A stretch of DNA of 64,000 nucleotides. Source: Oscillospiraceae bacterium. Its GTDB lineage: Bacteria; Bacillota; Clostridia; Oscillospirales; Acutalibacteraceae. Location of the stretch: contig SVOQ01000011.1 in NCBI GenBank assembly GCA_015066345.1, positions 1-64,000 on the forward strand. The letters are read 5' to 3'. Within the stretch, counting starts at the first letter, position 1. Each line of letters opens with the position of its first letter. This document shows, one piece after another, positions 48,995-59,900 of the stretch. Made by a program: the position numbers and the translations under genes. A model generated the notes under the pieces. It did no database searches. It saw only the letters and a program-made list of their open reading frames with translations, and was not told the DNA's origin.

Positions 48995-49918
48995 TTATTC
49001 GCTTTTTTCGGTTGTACTTGGGGGTGTCTTTTTATTGCCCTTTGTGGTAGGCTCGGTAGTTTCGGCACCGGGTTTAAAATAAGCATTGTCCCCCATGGTT
49101 AAATCAATCACACCTTCGGTATAGGGATTTCTCTCATTTTCGGTATCGAGAATCTTGACCGCCCTCTTCATATTGGTTTCAATATCGCCATCCGAAGGAA
49201 TTTTAATAGTTATACGGTCATCATAACGAATTTCCCAATTGCCCGTTTTATTTAAAGAAATGTCTGTAAGAAGTTCTATTTTGCTATTTTTAATGGCGGT
49301 AAGTAAGTTCATAAAAGCATCGGTAGTTTTTTCATCAGAAAAGGTGATTACCTCTCCTGCAGATGCTTCCTTAACCTTTATACCGCTGACAACTGCCACA
49401 TTATCCCTTAACATAGATGCATTTTCACTAAGCACTTTACCGTGTGCATCCACAAGAATGAAACCTGCGCCACTTTGGAAAGCAACCACTTCCCTCGTAG
49501 CACTGACATTTATAATCAAGGTATCGGGTAACTTTTTCTCAATTGTTATTTCGCCAACGTAGGGCAAGTTTTTGGTAAGTATATCGTTAATTTTTTGTTC
49601 CTTTACCCTTATAAGGCTATCGCCTGTTTCAATACCGCTTTGAAGTACAATTTCTTTGTCGGCATAAACTTTATCTCCCGTAATCTTGATAGTATCTATT
49701 TTAAAGAAAAGCACTAAAATCAGGACTACACCAATGCTCAACACTACAAGCGAAAGAGCAGAGAGCATTGCCAGACGTTCTGCTTTGCGTTTTCTTATGA
49801 TTTTCTTTTTATTTATAGAACGCACTTCGTCCCTTGATAAACTCTCGGGACGTTTCTTTTTAGGTGGTATTATTTTAGTTTTAGAACGATTAGACCTTTT
49901 TTTGTTCCTTTGTTCCAT
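48995..49918 (-). CDS. ftsQ: cell division protein FtsQ/DivIB
   Basis: Basic N-terminus, one TM, POTRA-like (IDTIKITGDKVYADKEIVLQSGI), FtsQ-like domain; start moved to ATG 49918. Confidence 0.85.
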   Translation of the reverse strand: MEQRNKKRSNRSKTKIIPPKKKRPESLSRDEVRSINKKKIIRKRKAERLAMLSALSLVVLSIGVVLILVLFFKIDTIKITGDKVYADKEIVLQSGIETGDSLIRVKEQKINDILTKNLPYVGEITIEKKLPDTLIINVSATREVVAFQSGAGFILVDAHGKVLSENASMLRDNVAVVSGIKVKEASAGEVITFSDEKTTDAFMNLLTAIKNSKIELLTDISLNKTGNWEIRYDDRITIKIPSDGDIETNMKRAVKILDTENERNPYTEGVIDLTMGDNAYFKPGAETTEPTTKGNKKTPPSTTEKSE

Positions 49919-49920
49919 TT

Positions 49921-51177
49921 TTAAACCTTCCTGTAAATATCTGCATTCAGACTGCAAAGATTATTTTCAAAATCCTCATAACCACGGTCAATAAAAGCAA
50001 TATTTCTGACCGTTGTTGTGCCCACGGCACACAAACCCGCAACAACCAAAGACGCTCCGCCTCTTAAATCGGGTGAAAAAACTTCCGCACCGTATAATCT
50101 ATCGACACCATCTATTACGGCAACCCTTGATTCCGTTCTGATTTTAGCACCCATACGCACAAGTTCGGGAATATGCTTCAACCGACTTTCGAATATGTTT
50201 TCAACTATCACCGTAGTGCCTTTGGCAATTGTAGCCAAGGTAGTAAAAGGTGCCTGAGCATCCGTAGGAAACCCCGGGAAAGGTTGGGTAACAAGTTTAT
50301 CTATTCTGTTTAATTTACGCGGTGCTTTTAGTCGTATTGATTTACAACGAACTCTTATATCGCACCCTGCCTCCTCCAAAAGAGGTAAAACAGAATTCAA
50401 GTGTATGGGGACTGTGTTGTTAAGTTCAACATCACCGCCTGTTACGGCACCCGCTACAAGGAATGTTGCTGCGGCAATTCTATCACAAATAACGGTGTAT
50501 TCACACCCCGTAAGGGTTTTAACCCCTTCTATTGTAATAACACTTTCCCCTGCACCTTTTATCTTAGCACCGCAGGAATTAAGGAAATTACATAAATCCG
50601 TAATTTCGGGTTCACGGGCGGCATTCACAATGGTTGTAACACCATCCGCCGTTACTGCAGTAAGAATGGCATTTTCCGTAGCACCAACGCTTGGAAAGGA
50701 AAAAGTGATTTTTGTACCTACTAATTTATCGGGAACTGTGCAACTTAATCTACCGTGACTGTCATCAATTTCTACACCTAATTTTTTGATTGCGTACAAA
50801 TGCAAATCAATAGGTCGTAACCCTATTTCACAACCACCCGGTGTTGAAATCTCCGCCTTACCTACCCTACCTAATACCGCACCTAAGAAAACTACCGACG
50901 AACGCATTTCACGCATTAAATCCTCGGGGATTTCATAGCCAGAAGCATCGGTACTGTCAACAGTTATAGTATTACCGTTTCTGATTACCTTGCACCCGAG
51001 AGTACGCAGAATTTTAACTGTACAGTGGGTATCTGAAAGCATGGGACAATTATGTATTACTGATTTCCCTTTAACAAGTAAAGTGGCGGCAAGTATGGGC
51101 AAAACGCTGTTTTTGGAGCCTTGCACACGCAAACTTCCGTTGAGCCGTCTTCCGCCGTTAATGACAAAGGCAGACAT
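49921..51177 (-). CDS. murA: UDP-N-acetylglucosamine 1-carboxyvinyltransferase
   Basis: LNGSLRVQGSKNSVLPILAATLL; STPGGCEIGLRPIDLH. Confidence 0.95.
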   Translation of the reverse strand: MSAFVINGGRRLNGSLRVQGSKNSVLPILAATLLVKGKSVIHNCPMLSDTHCTVKILRTLGCKVIRNGNTITVDSTDASGYEIPEDLMREMRSSVVFLGAVLGRVGKAEISTPGGCEIGLRPIDLHLYAIKKLGVEIDDSHGRLSCTVPDKLVGTKITFSFPSVGATENAILTAVTADGVTTIVNAAREPEITDLCNFLNSCGAKIKGAGESVITIEGVKTLTGCEYTVICDRIAAATFLVAGAVTGGDVELNNTVPIHLNSVLPLLEEAGCDIRVRCKSIRLKAPRKLNRIDKLVTQPFPGFPTDAQAPFTTLATIAKGTTVIVENIFESRLKHIPELVRMGAKIRTESRVAVIDGVDRLYGAEVFSPDLRGGASLVVAGLCAVGTTTVRNIAFIDRGYEDFENNLCSLNADIYRKV

Positions 51178-51253
51178 ACAGTTGCTCCTTTCGGATTGAA
51201 TTGAACCTGAGTTCTATGCTGTATATTATGCCTGTGTCAGAAAAATGTTAATA

Positions 51254-52369
51254 TTATTTTTTTATAAGATCAACAACTATATTACAAATACGTTGTGAAG
51301 CATCGGTAACCGCCATTTTACGGGCATTTTCACCTACGGTCTTTAAAAGATTCTTGTCTTCAATAAACTTCTCGATTTCTTTACCGAGAGATTCACCCGT
51401 AAGGTCTTTGTCCTCAATAAGAACCGCCGCATTTTTATTAACGAGAGCCATTGCGTTATGGAACTGATGATTCTCGGTAACATTGGGTGACGGAACAAGA
51501 ATCGAAGGTTTACCCAAAGCCTGAATTTCGGAAAGTGAAGATGCACCCGCACGGCAAATAACCAAATCCGCCGCAGAAAGGCATCTCGCCATATCGTCGA
51601 TATATGTACGGATTTTAATATTGGGATATTTCTCAGGGTCAACACCCATTTCTTTGAGTTTATCAGGAACCCAAAGACCATTCTGACCCGTAGAAATCAT
51701 AAAATTAATATTTCTGTCTTTATTTTCTGCAAGGTAATCAACAATTGCCTCGTTGATAACCTTTGCACCTAATGAACCACCCATACAAAGAATAATTGGG
51801 TCATTATTAAAACCTAATTCCCTACGTGAAATTTCACTATCTGCTTCAAAAAGTTCTCCGCGAACAGGAAGACCCGTTAAAACAGGTTCGTTTTTGAACT
51901 TCATATGTTTTTTTGCTTCCTCGGCAGTGAGCATTACTGCATCAACCTTTTCTGCCAAGGCTTTATTGGTAACACCGGGATAAGCATTCTGTTCGTGAAT
52001 AGCCGTGGGAATGCCCATTTTTGCCGCCATTCTTATAACAGGTCCGCTTACGTATCCGCCAAAGCCCACGGCAACATCGGGATTAAATTCATTTATAATC
52101 TTTTTAACATTACCTGAACTTTTTAAAAGACGTGTAACAGTCTTAATATTAGCCTTTATCGCCGCAGGAGAAAAACTTCTTTTAAAACCTGAAATTTCAA
52201 TGGTTTTCAAGGGATATCCTGCCGCAGGAACAATTTTAGATTCGATTCTGTCGGGAGTTCCGACAAAACAAATTTCAGCATCGGGATATTGTTTTTTTAT
52301 TTCACCTGCAACTGCAAGTGCGGGGTTAACGTGACCGCCCGTACCCCCTGCTGCTATTAAAACTCTCAT
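51254..52369 (-). CDS. murG: MurG N-acetylglucosaminyltransferase
   Basis: VLIAAGGTGGHVNPALAVA; VGFGGYVSGPVIRMA; HEQNAYPGVTNK. Confidence 0.97.
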   Translation of the reverse strand: MRVLIAAGGTGGHVNPALAVAGEIKKQYPDAEICFVGTPDRIESKIVPAAGYPLKTIEISGFKRSFSPAAIKANIKTVTRLLKSSGNVKKIINEFNPDVAVGFGGYVSGPVIRMAAKMGIPTAIHEQNAYPGVTNKALAEKVDAVMLTAEEAKKHMKFKNEPVLTGLPVRGELFEADSEISRRELGFNNDPIILCMGGSLGAKVINEAIVDYLAENKDRNINFMISTGQNGLWVPDKLKEMGVDPEKYPNIKIRTYIDDMARCLSAADLVICRAGASSLSEIQALGKPSILVPSPNVTENHQFHNAMALVNKNAAVLIEDKDLTGESLGKEIEKFIEDKNLLKTVGENARKMAVTDASQRICNIVVDLIKK

Positions 52370-52385
52370 AAAGCACGTTCCTTTT

Positions 52386-53642
52386 TTATTTTTTATTGGA
52401 TTTTTTTAATTTTCGCATAAAGTATACTTTCGGTAAATCCGCCTGACGGGAAACTGCAAGAATAGTACCCATTTCAATTAAAGTTATGAGAAGAGCCGAA
52501 CCACCGTAACTGAAGAAAGGTAACGGAATACCCGTATTAGGCACAGTATCCGTAACAACCGCAACGTTGAACATTACCTGAAGCCCTAACTGAGCGGTCA
52601 TACCGAAAACAAGAAGAGCACCGAAACGGTCTTTTGCGTGCATACCGATATAGATACCCCTGATAATAAGCACTGCAAAAGCAAGAAGAATAAGAACACA
52701 ACCCACAAAGCCTAATTCCTCACCAATAATTGAGAAAATGAAGTCTGTATGGGATTCGGAAACATAAAGATATTTCTGTTTCGAATTACCAAGACCTGCT
52801 CCAAGGAAACCGCCCGAACCGATAGCGTAAAGTGAATGGTTTATCTGCCAACGGGCATCATCGGGTTCAAAATCCTTTATACGCCAAGCCTTAATACGTT
52901 CAATCATATATTCTTTAAGGGGTAAATCCTCGTAGTTGAATACAACGTATATAAGAACAATGAGGGCTATAATACCGCCGATAGCAAACCAACGGGCTCT
53001 GCACTCGCCTATCCAGAGCATTGCAACACCGATAAGCATAATAAGAATAGCACCTGAAAGGTGGCTTCCTAAAAGAACCATACCCGCAGTAAAGGCAATA
53101 ACCAAAGCATAGAAGAACATTGTGGTTGTGCCCTGGGTTATTTTAATACTACCCTTTGTAAGTTCGGTAATTTTCTTAGCCCAACCTGCTTTTGAAGGCT
53201 CGGAACTTATAATTTTTTTGTGGTCCTTATCAAGTCCTGCGGCACAGAACATAATAAGCATCAATTTAGCGGTTTCAGAGGGCTGGAATGAGAACGAACC
53301 GATACCAAACCATCTGTTAATACCGTCACCGCCACCACGTAAAACGGTAATTGCAAGTAACAGCAAGGATATTATCAAGCCGATATTAGCAAGATTTTTA
53401 ATATATTTATAGTTTAATTTCGAATAGAATATCATTCCGACAACGCCAACTATGGCAAAGACAATCTGCCTTTTGAAGTAATAAAGACTGTCACCGGAAC
53501 CACTGTTATAAAAGGCGTAGATGTAACTTGAGGACAAAAGCATAACAAGTCCTATTGTCATAAGTCCTAACATTATAAGAAAAAACGGCATATCCATACT
53601 GTTTTTCACAAACAAGTCGTTGAACTTATTTTTCTTTTCCAT
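52386..53642 (-). CDS. ftsW: SEDS-family FtsW/SpoVE-type glycosyltransferase
   Basis: Multi-TM; GAGLGNSKQKYLYVSESHTDFIFSIIGEELGF; TGIPLPFFSYGGSALL. Confidence 0.93.
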   Translation of the reverse strand: MEKKNKFNDLFVKNSMDMPFFLIMLGLMTIGLVMLLSSSYIYAFYNSGSGDSLYYFKRQIVFAIVGVVGMIFYSKLNYKYIKNLANIGLIISLLLLAITVLRGGGDGINRWFGIGSFSFQPSETAKLMLIMFCAAGLDKDHKKIISSEPSKAGWAKKITELTKGSIKITQGTTTMFFYALVIAFTAGMVLLGSHLSGAILIMLIGVAMLWIGECRARWFAIGGIIALIVLIYVVFNYEDLPLKEYMIERIKAWRIKDFEPDDARWQINHSLYAIGSGGFLGAGLGNSKQKYLYVSESHTDFIFSIIGEELGFVGCVLILLAFAVLIIRGIYIGMHAKDRFGALLVFGMTAQLGLQVMFNVAVVTDTVPNTGIPLPFFSYGGSALLITLIEMGTILAVSRQADLPKVYFMRKLKKSNKK

Positions 53643-53675
53643 GTTACCACACCTTTCAAAAAGATTTTTAAAATT

Positions 53676-54746
53676 TTATCTTTCTACACCGAAGTAGAAA
53701 AGAAGCACTGCAGCAAGACCGCCCAAAAGATTTATAGCAGAGAAGATTTTAACAATTTTAACTTCTTTCCATCCGCACATCTCAAAGTGATGGTGAATGG
53801 GAGCCATTTTAAATATACGTTTACCGTGAGTTAATTTGAAATAACCAATCTGGATAATATCCGAACCGAACTCGGCAACGTAAATAATACCCGTAAGAAG
53901 AATAATAAAGGGACAATCAACCGCATAGGAGAAAGCAACTATAAGTCCCCCAAGGAACATTGAACCTAAGTCACCCATCATAACCTTTGCAGGATGCCAG
54001 TTCCAGATAAGGTAACCGATAAGAGCACCAACAAGGCAGGATGCAAGAAGGCTTACACCAAGACGATTATGTAATGCGGCAATGGCAATGAAACTGATTG
54101 CGGCAGTAAGTGTAACAGAACCGCAGAGTCCGTCGATACCATCAGTAAAGTTAACTGCGTTTGTAGTAGCGTAAATAACCGCAAAACCTATAAGCCAGAA
54201 GAACACTTTAGTTTCTACTATACCTACAAAGGGAATAAGCATTGCGCCCGTAGGGTCATTGATGTAAAGAACGAGAAGGTAGCCCACCATAAGAACAACC
54301 TGTAAAATGGTTTTCTGTAAAATGGTAAGACCAAGATTACGTTTCTTTACAACCTTAATATAGTCATCAAGGAAACCGATAAAAGCAAAGCCGAGAGCCA
54401 TTATAAGACCACCGATTACTTTTATGTAATTGGATTTGGCTACTTCGGAGATTTCGTTAACGAGATTAGCGGAATCAGCACTTGTAATAACAGAGCCGAT
54501 AATATCGCCACCGAGAATCTTATCTATTATAACCATAACAACGAAGGCTATAACAGTACCGAGTATAAATAATATACCGCCCATGGTGGGTGTACCCTGC
54601 TTATTTTTATGCCATTTAGGACCAATATCAAGAATGGTCTGACCAAATTTAAGTTTATGAAGGAAAGGTATAATGACATAACCTAATCCGAAGGAAATAC
54701 CGAAAGCAATTACGGCACCAACAAGGCATTTAATTACAACATCCAT
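53676..54746 (-). CDS. mraY: phospho-MurNAc-pentapeptide transferase
   Basis: KQGTPTMGGILFILG; TNAVNFTDGIDGLC; KMAPIHHHFEMCGWKE. Confidence 0.97.
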   Translation of the reverse strand: MDVVIKCLVGAVIAFGISFGLGYVIIPFLHKLKFGQTILDIGPKWHKNKQGTPTMGGILFILGTVIAFVVMVIIDKILGGDIIGSVITSADSANLVNEISEVAKSNYIKVIGGLIMALGFAFIGFLDDYIKVVKKRNLGLTILQKTILQVVLMVGYLLVLYINDPTGAMLIPFVGIVETKVFFWLIGFAVIYATTNAVNFTDGIDGLCGSVTLTAAISFIAIAALHNRLGVSLLASCLVGALIGYLIWNWHPAKVMMGDLGSMFLGGLIVAFSYAVDCPFIILLTGIIYVAEFGSDIIQIGYFKLTHGKRIFKMAPIHHHFEMCGWKEVKIVKIFSAINLLGGLAAVLLFYFGVER

Positions 54747-54803
54747 ATTTTTTGCTCCTTATTAATTCTGATACTTTAATCCTACCTTTAAACAGGCAAA
54801 AAA

Positions 54804-56174
54804 TCAAGTATTATCACCCTTATAACCCATTTTTTTATAAAGTGAATTAAATATATCTTCCATTTTCATTCCGCGACTGCCTTTAAAAAGTACAACGTCA
54901 CCGACTGAAAGATTTTCATATAAGAATTCTGCTATTTTTTCTTTATTGTCATAGTTTTCGGCAAAAATGCCTTTGGACTTCGCTTCGTCAGAAGTAAGTT
55001 TCGCATTTTCTCCGTATGTAAGAACATATTCACAACCCGTACTTACGGCAAATTCACCAACTGCACGGTGTGCCTCTTCACTGAAGTCGCCAAGTTCAAG
55101 CATATCACCCAAAACTGCAAAAGAACGTTTCTTTTTAAGAGTTTTAAGTGCCTCGAGAGATGCTTTCATACTATCGGGATTTGCGTTATAACAATCCTCG
55201 ATAAAAGTAATACCGTTAATTTCGGTAATCTTCTGTCGCATTCCTTCGGGTTCAAAATCCGCAACACCCTGTGCCGCTTTTTCCAAGGTAAAACCTAACT
55301 CTTTACCAACGCACATAGCACATAAGGCATTATAAACATTATGAATTCCCACAGCAGGAACAAAAACTTCGGCTTTTTCATCACCGCAAAGAGCGATAAA
55401 AGTACTACCCTTTTCATCGGATTTAATTTTTTCGGCTCTCATATAGAGATTATTTGAATCAATACCGAAACGAAGTATATTGTAATCCGCATTTTCAACA
55501 GTTGCCAACATATCATTGTCACCATTGATAATAAGGGTTGAGCCTTTTTTCATTCCGTCAAGAATTTCCAATTTGGCTTTTAATATGCCCTCTCTTGAGC
55601 CTAAGTTTTCAATATGTGCAGTACCGACATTGGTTATTACTGCAATTGAAGGTTCAACCGTAAGTGAAAGCCTCGAAATTTCATCAAAGTGATTCATACC
55701 CATTTCAATAACTGCCGCCTGATGATGTTCCTCAAGAGCGAAAAGGGTTTTGGGAACACCTATTTCGTTATTAAGGTTACCCGCGGTTTTATGGGTATCA
55801 AAACCTTTTTTAACTACTGAATAAATCATACCCTTACTTGTGGTTTTACCCACACTGCCCGTAAGACCGATAAAGGGTATATTGAACATTTTTCTGTATC
55901 CGTGGGCTATCTGAAGAAGTGCTTTGCCCGTATCTTCAACATAAATTATGCGTTCATCATTGCCTACGTTTTTACTGCAAATAACGGCTTTTGCACCTTT
56001 TTTCAACACATCGTCTACAAAATCGTGAGCATCAAAACGTTCGCCGATAAGAGCAACAAACAGTGTATTTTCATCAATTTCGCGACTATCTATTGAAATT
56101 TTACTTATTTCACCACTGAGATTTGTAGTGGAAGAGCAAAACTGAGCCACATCTTTCAAACTGAGTTTTTTCAT
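54804..56174 (-). CDS. murF: MurF ligase
   Basis: GLTGSVGKTTSKGMIYSVV; EMGMNHFDEIS; IEDCYNANPDSMKASLEAL. Confidence 0.95.
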   Translation of the reverse strand: MKKLSLKDVAQFCSSTTNLSGEISKISIDSREIDENTLFVALIGERFDAHDFVDDVLKKGAKAVICSKNVGNDERIIYVEDTGKALLQIAHGYRKMFNIPFIGLTGSVGKTTSKGMIYSVVKKGFDTHKTAGNLNNEIGVPKTLFALEEHHQAAVIEMGMNHFDEISRLSLTVEPSIAVITNVGTAHIENLGSREGILKAKLEILDGMKKGSTLIINGDNDMLATVENADYNILRFGIDSNNLYMRAEKIKSDEKGSTFIALCGDEKAEVFVPAVGIHNVYNALCAMCVGKELGFTLEKAAQGVADFEPEGMRQKITEINGITFIEDCYNANPDSMKASLEALKTLKKKRSFAVLGDMLELGDFSEEAHRAVGEFAVSTGCEYVLTYGENAKLTSDEAKSKGIFAENYDNKEKIAEFLYENLSVGDVVLFKGSRGMKMEDIFNSLYKKMGYKGDNT

Positions 56175-57592
56175 TTTTTATCCCCTAAAACTTCGGCAAC
56201 TACTTCACGTTCATCGTAATGAACACGTTCTTTGCCGATTACCTGATATGTTTCGTGACCCTTACCTGCAAGAATAACTGTATCGCCTTTCTTCGCAATA
56301 CCCAATGCGTAAGCAATAGCCTCACTTCTGTCTGTAACACAGATAACCTCTGCTTTAGAGCCAACCGTACCGATTAAAATATCCTTGATTATTTCATCAG
56401 GGTCCTCTGTACGGGGATTATCGGTTGTAACTACAACAATATCGGATAAATCCGTTGCCATTCTGCCCATTTTAGGACGTTTGGTTTTATCTCGGTCACC
56501 ACCGCAACCGAAAAGAGTAATAACTCTGCCCTCGGTAAATCCGCGAACGGCATTAATCGCCTTTTCGAGTCCGTCGGGTGTATGAGCATAGTCGATAATA
56601 ACACCAAAATCCGTATTAGTCTTTAAAAGTTCTAATCTTCCCTTAACTGTACCTGCACACGAAATAGCATCGATTACTTCTTCAATATCATATCCGAGTG
56701 AGCATACAGAACCAATTGCACAAAGGGAGTTGTAGACCGAAAAGCTACCGGGAATGTTGAAAATAACCTTTTTACCATTTAATGAATATTCAACTCTATC
56801 GGAGAAATATTCTATATCTTCAGCTTTATAATCACAAGAGGAATTAATACCGTATGTTTTAGTGTGAGCAAAAATACCATCGCTCATATATTCCCCTGTT
56901 TCATCATCCGCATTTATAACCGCTTCATCACAGTTAAGGAACAACATTTTTTTGCAACGTTTATATTCCTCGATAGTACCGTGGTAATCAAGATGGTCCT
57001 GAGTAAGGTTGGTAAAGGCGCCTGTTTTAAAATGTATTCCTGCAAGACGCATCTGATGAAAAGCCTGTGACGATGTTTCCATAACGCAGTATTCAATGCC
57101 GTCATCAACCATCATTTTGAAAAGTTTGTGCATATCATAGGGGTCGGGTGTTGTGAGCTCTGTATGGAACTCCTTATCACCAACCATATTTTTAACAGTG
57201 CCGATAAGACCACTTTTCTCACCTAATTGAGCGAGAATATCTTTAATAACAAAGGCGGTGGTAGTTTTGCCGTTTGTACCGGTTATACCGATTAAGGTAA
57301 GCTTATCTACCGCACAATCATTAAGATTTTTGCACATTACAGCATAAGCTTCACGGGTGTTTTCTACAAGAATCTGTTCTTCAAGACCCAAATCCTTTGA
57401 AACAATAACCGCTTTTGCACCCTCTTTCAAGGCATTTTCCGCAAAGGTATGACCGTCAAAACGTGCACCTACAACGCAAACGAAAGCACAACCCTCACTT
57501 ATCCGGTGAGTTTTATCGGTTACATCCGAGATTTCACGGTCTTCGTATTCAGAAAGTATATTTATACCCTTTAAAAGTTCTGATAAAAGCAT
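56171..57592 (-). CDS. murE: MurE ligase
   Basis: GITGTNGKTTTAFVIKDIL; TTPDPYDMHKL; IIDYAHTPDGLEKAI. Confidence 0.95.
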   Translation of the reverse strand: MLLSELLKGINILSEYEDREISDVTDKTHRISEGCAFVCVVGARFDGHTFAENALKEGAKAVIVSKDLGLEEQILVENTREAYAVMCKNLNDCAVDKLTLIGITGTNGKTTTAFVIKDILAQLGEKSGLIGTVKNMVGDKEFHTELTTPDPYDMHKLFKMMVDDGIEYCVMETSSQAFHQMRLAGIHFKTGAFTNLTQDHLDYHGTIEEYKRCKKMLFLNCDEAVINADDETGEYMSDGIFAHTKTYGINSSCDYKAEDIEYFSDRVEYSLNGKKVIFNIPGSFSVYNSLCAIGSVCSLGYDIEEVIDAISCAGTVKGRLELLKTNTDFGVIIDYAHTPDGLEKAINAVRGFTEGRVITLFGCGGDRDKTKRPKMGRMATDLSDIVVVTTDNPRTEDPDEIIKDILIGTVGSKAEVICVTDRSEAIAYALGIAKKGDTVILAGKGHETYQVIGKERVHYDEREVVAEVLGDKK

Positions 57593-57607
57593 TTCGACAC
57601 CTCTTTT

Positions 57608-59812
57608 TTAATCGTCCTGAACGCCTGTTGTTGTTTTAAAGTAAACTGTTATTGTTGTACCAAGTTCGGCTTTTGTTCCCGCCTCAATACTCTGACGGTA
57701 GGAAACAACCTCACTATTGAGAGCCGCACCAGATACTTTAATATTATAACCGGCATTTACCGCCATTCTGTTCGCCTCACTGATACTCATACCCGTAAGG
57801 TTCGGAACAGTTGAAGACTGACTGCTATTATCCTTTTCGGTGTAGAGAATAACCACACCACCCATAGGAATACTCTGATTCTTTGCAGGATACTGAGCAA
57901 GAACGGTATCACCGTCACCAACAACTCTTGCAGTAAAGTTCTGAGCCGTAAGCACATTCTTTGCCCCAGTAACGGTCATACCGTTAACATCGGGAGTTGC
58001 TGCGTTGAGTTTTGAAAGTTCCTCGTCGGTGTACACAGGCTCGACATTCATATATTTAAGAGTCTGCTCAATAACTGAACCCGCAACGGGTGCCGCAATA
58101 GCACCACCGCCGTGGTTACCGACCTGAGGCTCATCTATAATTATAAGAACCGCTATTTTGGGGTCATCTGCAGGAGCACAACCTACGAAAGACGCAATAT
58201 ACTGACCGTCAACCGTAAGTTTTTCGGAAGTACCGGTTTTACCCGCTACTCTGTAACCGGGAATATATGCATTTTTACCTGTACCCTCGGAAACAACCTT
58301 TTCCATCATACCGATAACGGTTTCGCTGGTACTCCGGGAAACTACCTGACGTCTTACGGTAGGTGTTTTTTCAAAAAGAGTATTTCCGTCACCGTCAAGT
58401 TTTTTAGCCACAACGTAGGGTTCCATAAGTTTACCGCCATTAGCAACGGCAGAAACCGCCGTAATCATCTGAATAGCACTGACCTGGAAGGTCTGACCGA
58501 ATGCACTGGAGGAAAGCTGAGCGATACCCATATTTTCTTTTGAGTGATATGTGATATCCGCCGCGGGTGAAGCCTCGGCAGGTAAATCAACACCCGTTGT
58601 TTCGGTAAAACCGAATGCCTCGAAATATTTATAAAATCTATCCGTACCAAGTTCCTGACCAACCGTAATAAAGAACGGGTTACAGGAATTCATAAGACCT
58701 TCGGTAAAACTCTGAGTACCGTGACCTTCGTGACGGTGGCATCTGATAGTGTTATCCGCAACGCGGATAGCACCCGTACAATTATAAGTTGAATTAGTCG
58801 TAACTACGCCCTCTTCAAGTCCCGCAGCGGCAGTAAATATTTTAAAAACTGAACCGGGCTCATAAGTATCACTTATGGCTCTGTTTCGCCACATAAGATA
58901 AACCGCATTATTATAAGCAACGTCATACTCATCCTCGTCGGTTATCTTAGCGAGTTCTTTGAGGGTTTCTTCATCCGTAATAACGGACGGTTCATTAAGG
59001 TTATAGTCGGGCATTGTTGCCATAGCAAGAATAGCACCCGTATCAACATCCATAACAATACCGTAAGCAGATGCGGCATCATTATCAATAACCGCCTGTG
59101 ACAAGCCTTTTTCAAGGTAATACTGTACAGTTTTATCAATTGTAAGAACGAGACTTGTACCCTGCTCCGCATCAAACTTAGTTTCGTAATTGCTTGACAT
59201 ATTATGGCTGTTAGCATCCTTAGCGGTGATAATTCTACCGGGGACACCTGTCAGAGTGTCATTATAAGCCAGTTCAACACCCGCTCTGCCGTTATTATCA
59301 CTATTTGTCATACCGATGATGGTGGATGCAAAATTACCGAGGGGATAATATCTTTTTGTATCAGGGTCAATACCGATAACCTCATACAGGTCATTTTCTT
59401 TTATGAACTTAGAAACTGCCGTTTTTTCGTTATATTCAACACGGCTTTTGATTTTCACGTAACTGTAATCGGAATTACTGATTTTTTCTTTAATATTTTC
59501 AACTTTAAGGTCCTTAAAAATACCCGCAAGACCCGTTGCCACAAGATTTTTTTCGGTTTCATCCTCAATTTTTGAAGGATTGACATAAACGAGCCACGCA
59601 GAAGCACTTTCCGCAAGGACATTCATTTTTGCGTCGTAAATAACACCGCGGTCGGCAGAAATAACCGTATCACTAAGTTGCTGAGCCTCGGCGGCAGTTT
59701 TATATTCCTCCGATTTTATTACCTGAAACCAGAAAAGACGGCATATATCCACACCGAAACCGAGTACAAGAATAACCGCTATTGCAGAAATGCAACGTTT
59801 TTTCAAATTCAT
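57608..59812 (-). CDS. class B penicillin-binding protein with PASTA domains (SpoVD/PBP2B type)
   Basis: EPGSVFKIFTAAAGLE (SxxK), KTGTSEK, C-terminal PASTA repeats; the track ORF extends to 59887, start uncertain. Confidence 0.92.
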   Translation of the reverse strand: MNLKKRCISAIAVILVLGFGVDICRLFWFQVIKSEEYKTAAEAQQLSDTVISADRGVIYDAKMNVLAESASAWLVYVNPSKIEDETEKNLVATGLAGIFKDLKVENIKEKISNSDYSYVKIKSRVEYNEKTAVSKFIKENDLYEVIGIDPDTKRYYPLGNFASTIIGMTNSDNNGRAGVELAYNDTLTGVPGRIITAKDANSHNMSSNYETKFDAEQGTSLVLTIDKTVQYYLEKGLSQAVIDNDAASAYGIVMDVDTGAILAMATMPDYNLNEPSVITDEETLKELAKITDEDEYDVAYNNAVYLMWRNRAISDTYEPGSVFKIFTAAAGLEEGVVTTNSTYNCTGAIRVADNTIRCHRHEGHGTQSFTEGLMNSCNPFFITVGQELGTDRFYKYFEAFGFTETTGVDLPAEASPAADITYHSKENMGIAQLSSSAFGQTFQVSAIQMITAVSAVANGGKLMEPYVVAKKLDGDGNTLFEKTPTVRRQVVSRSTSETVIGMMEKVVSEGTGKNAYIPGYRVAGKTGTSEKLTVDGQYIASFVGCAPADDPKIAVLIIIDEPQVGNHGGGAIAAPVAGSVIEQTLKYMNVEPVYTDEELSKLNAATPDVNGMTVTGAKNVLTAQNFTARVVGDGDTVLAQYPAKNQSIPMGGVVILYTEKDNSSQSSTVPNLTGMSISEANRMAVNAGYNIKVSGAALNSEVVSYRQSIEAGTKAELGTTITVYFKTTTGVQDD

Positions 59813-59900
59813 ATTAACTCGTGACACATAAACACCTCGCAAACCTATCAATGCAAAAAAGAGAGTCGAGCATCTCTCAACTCTCATATATATTTTTTAT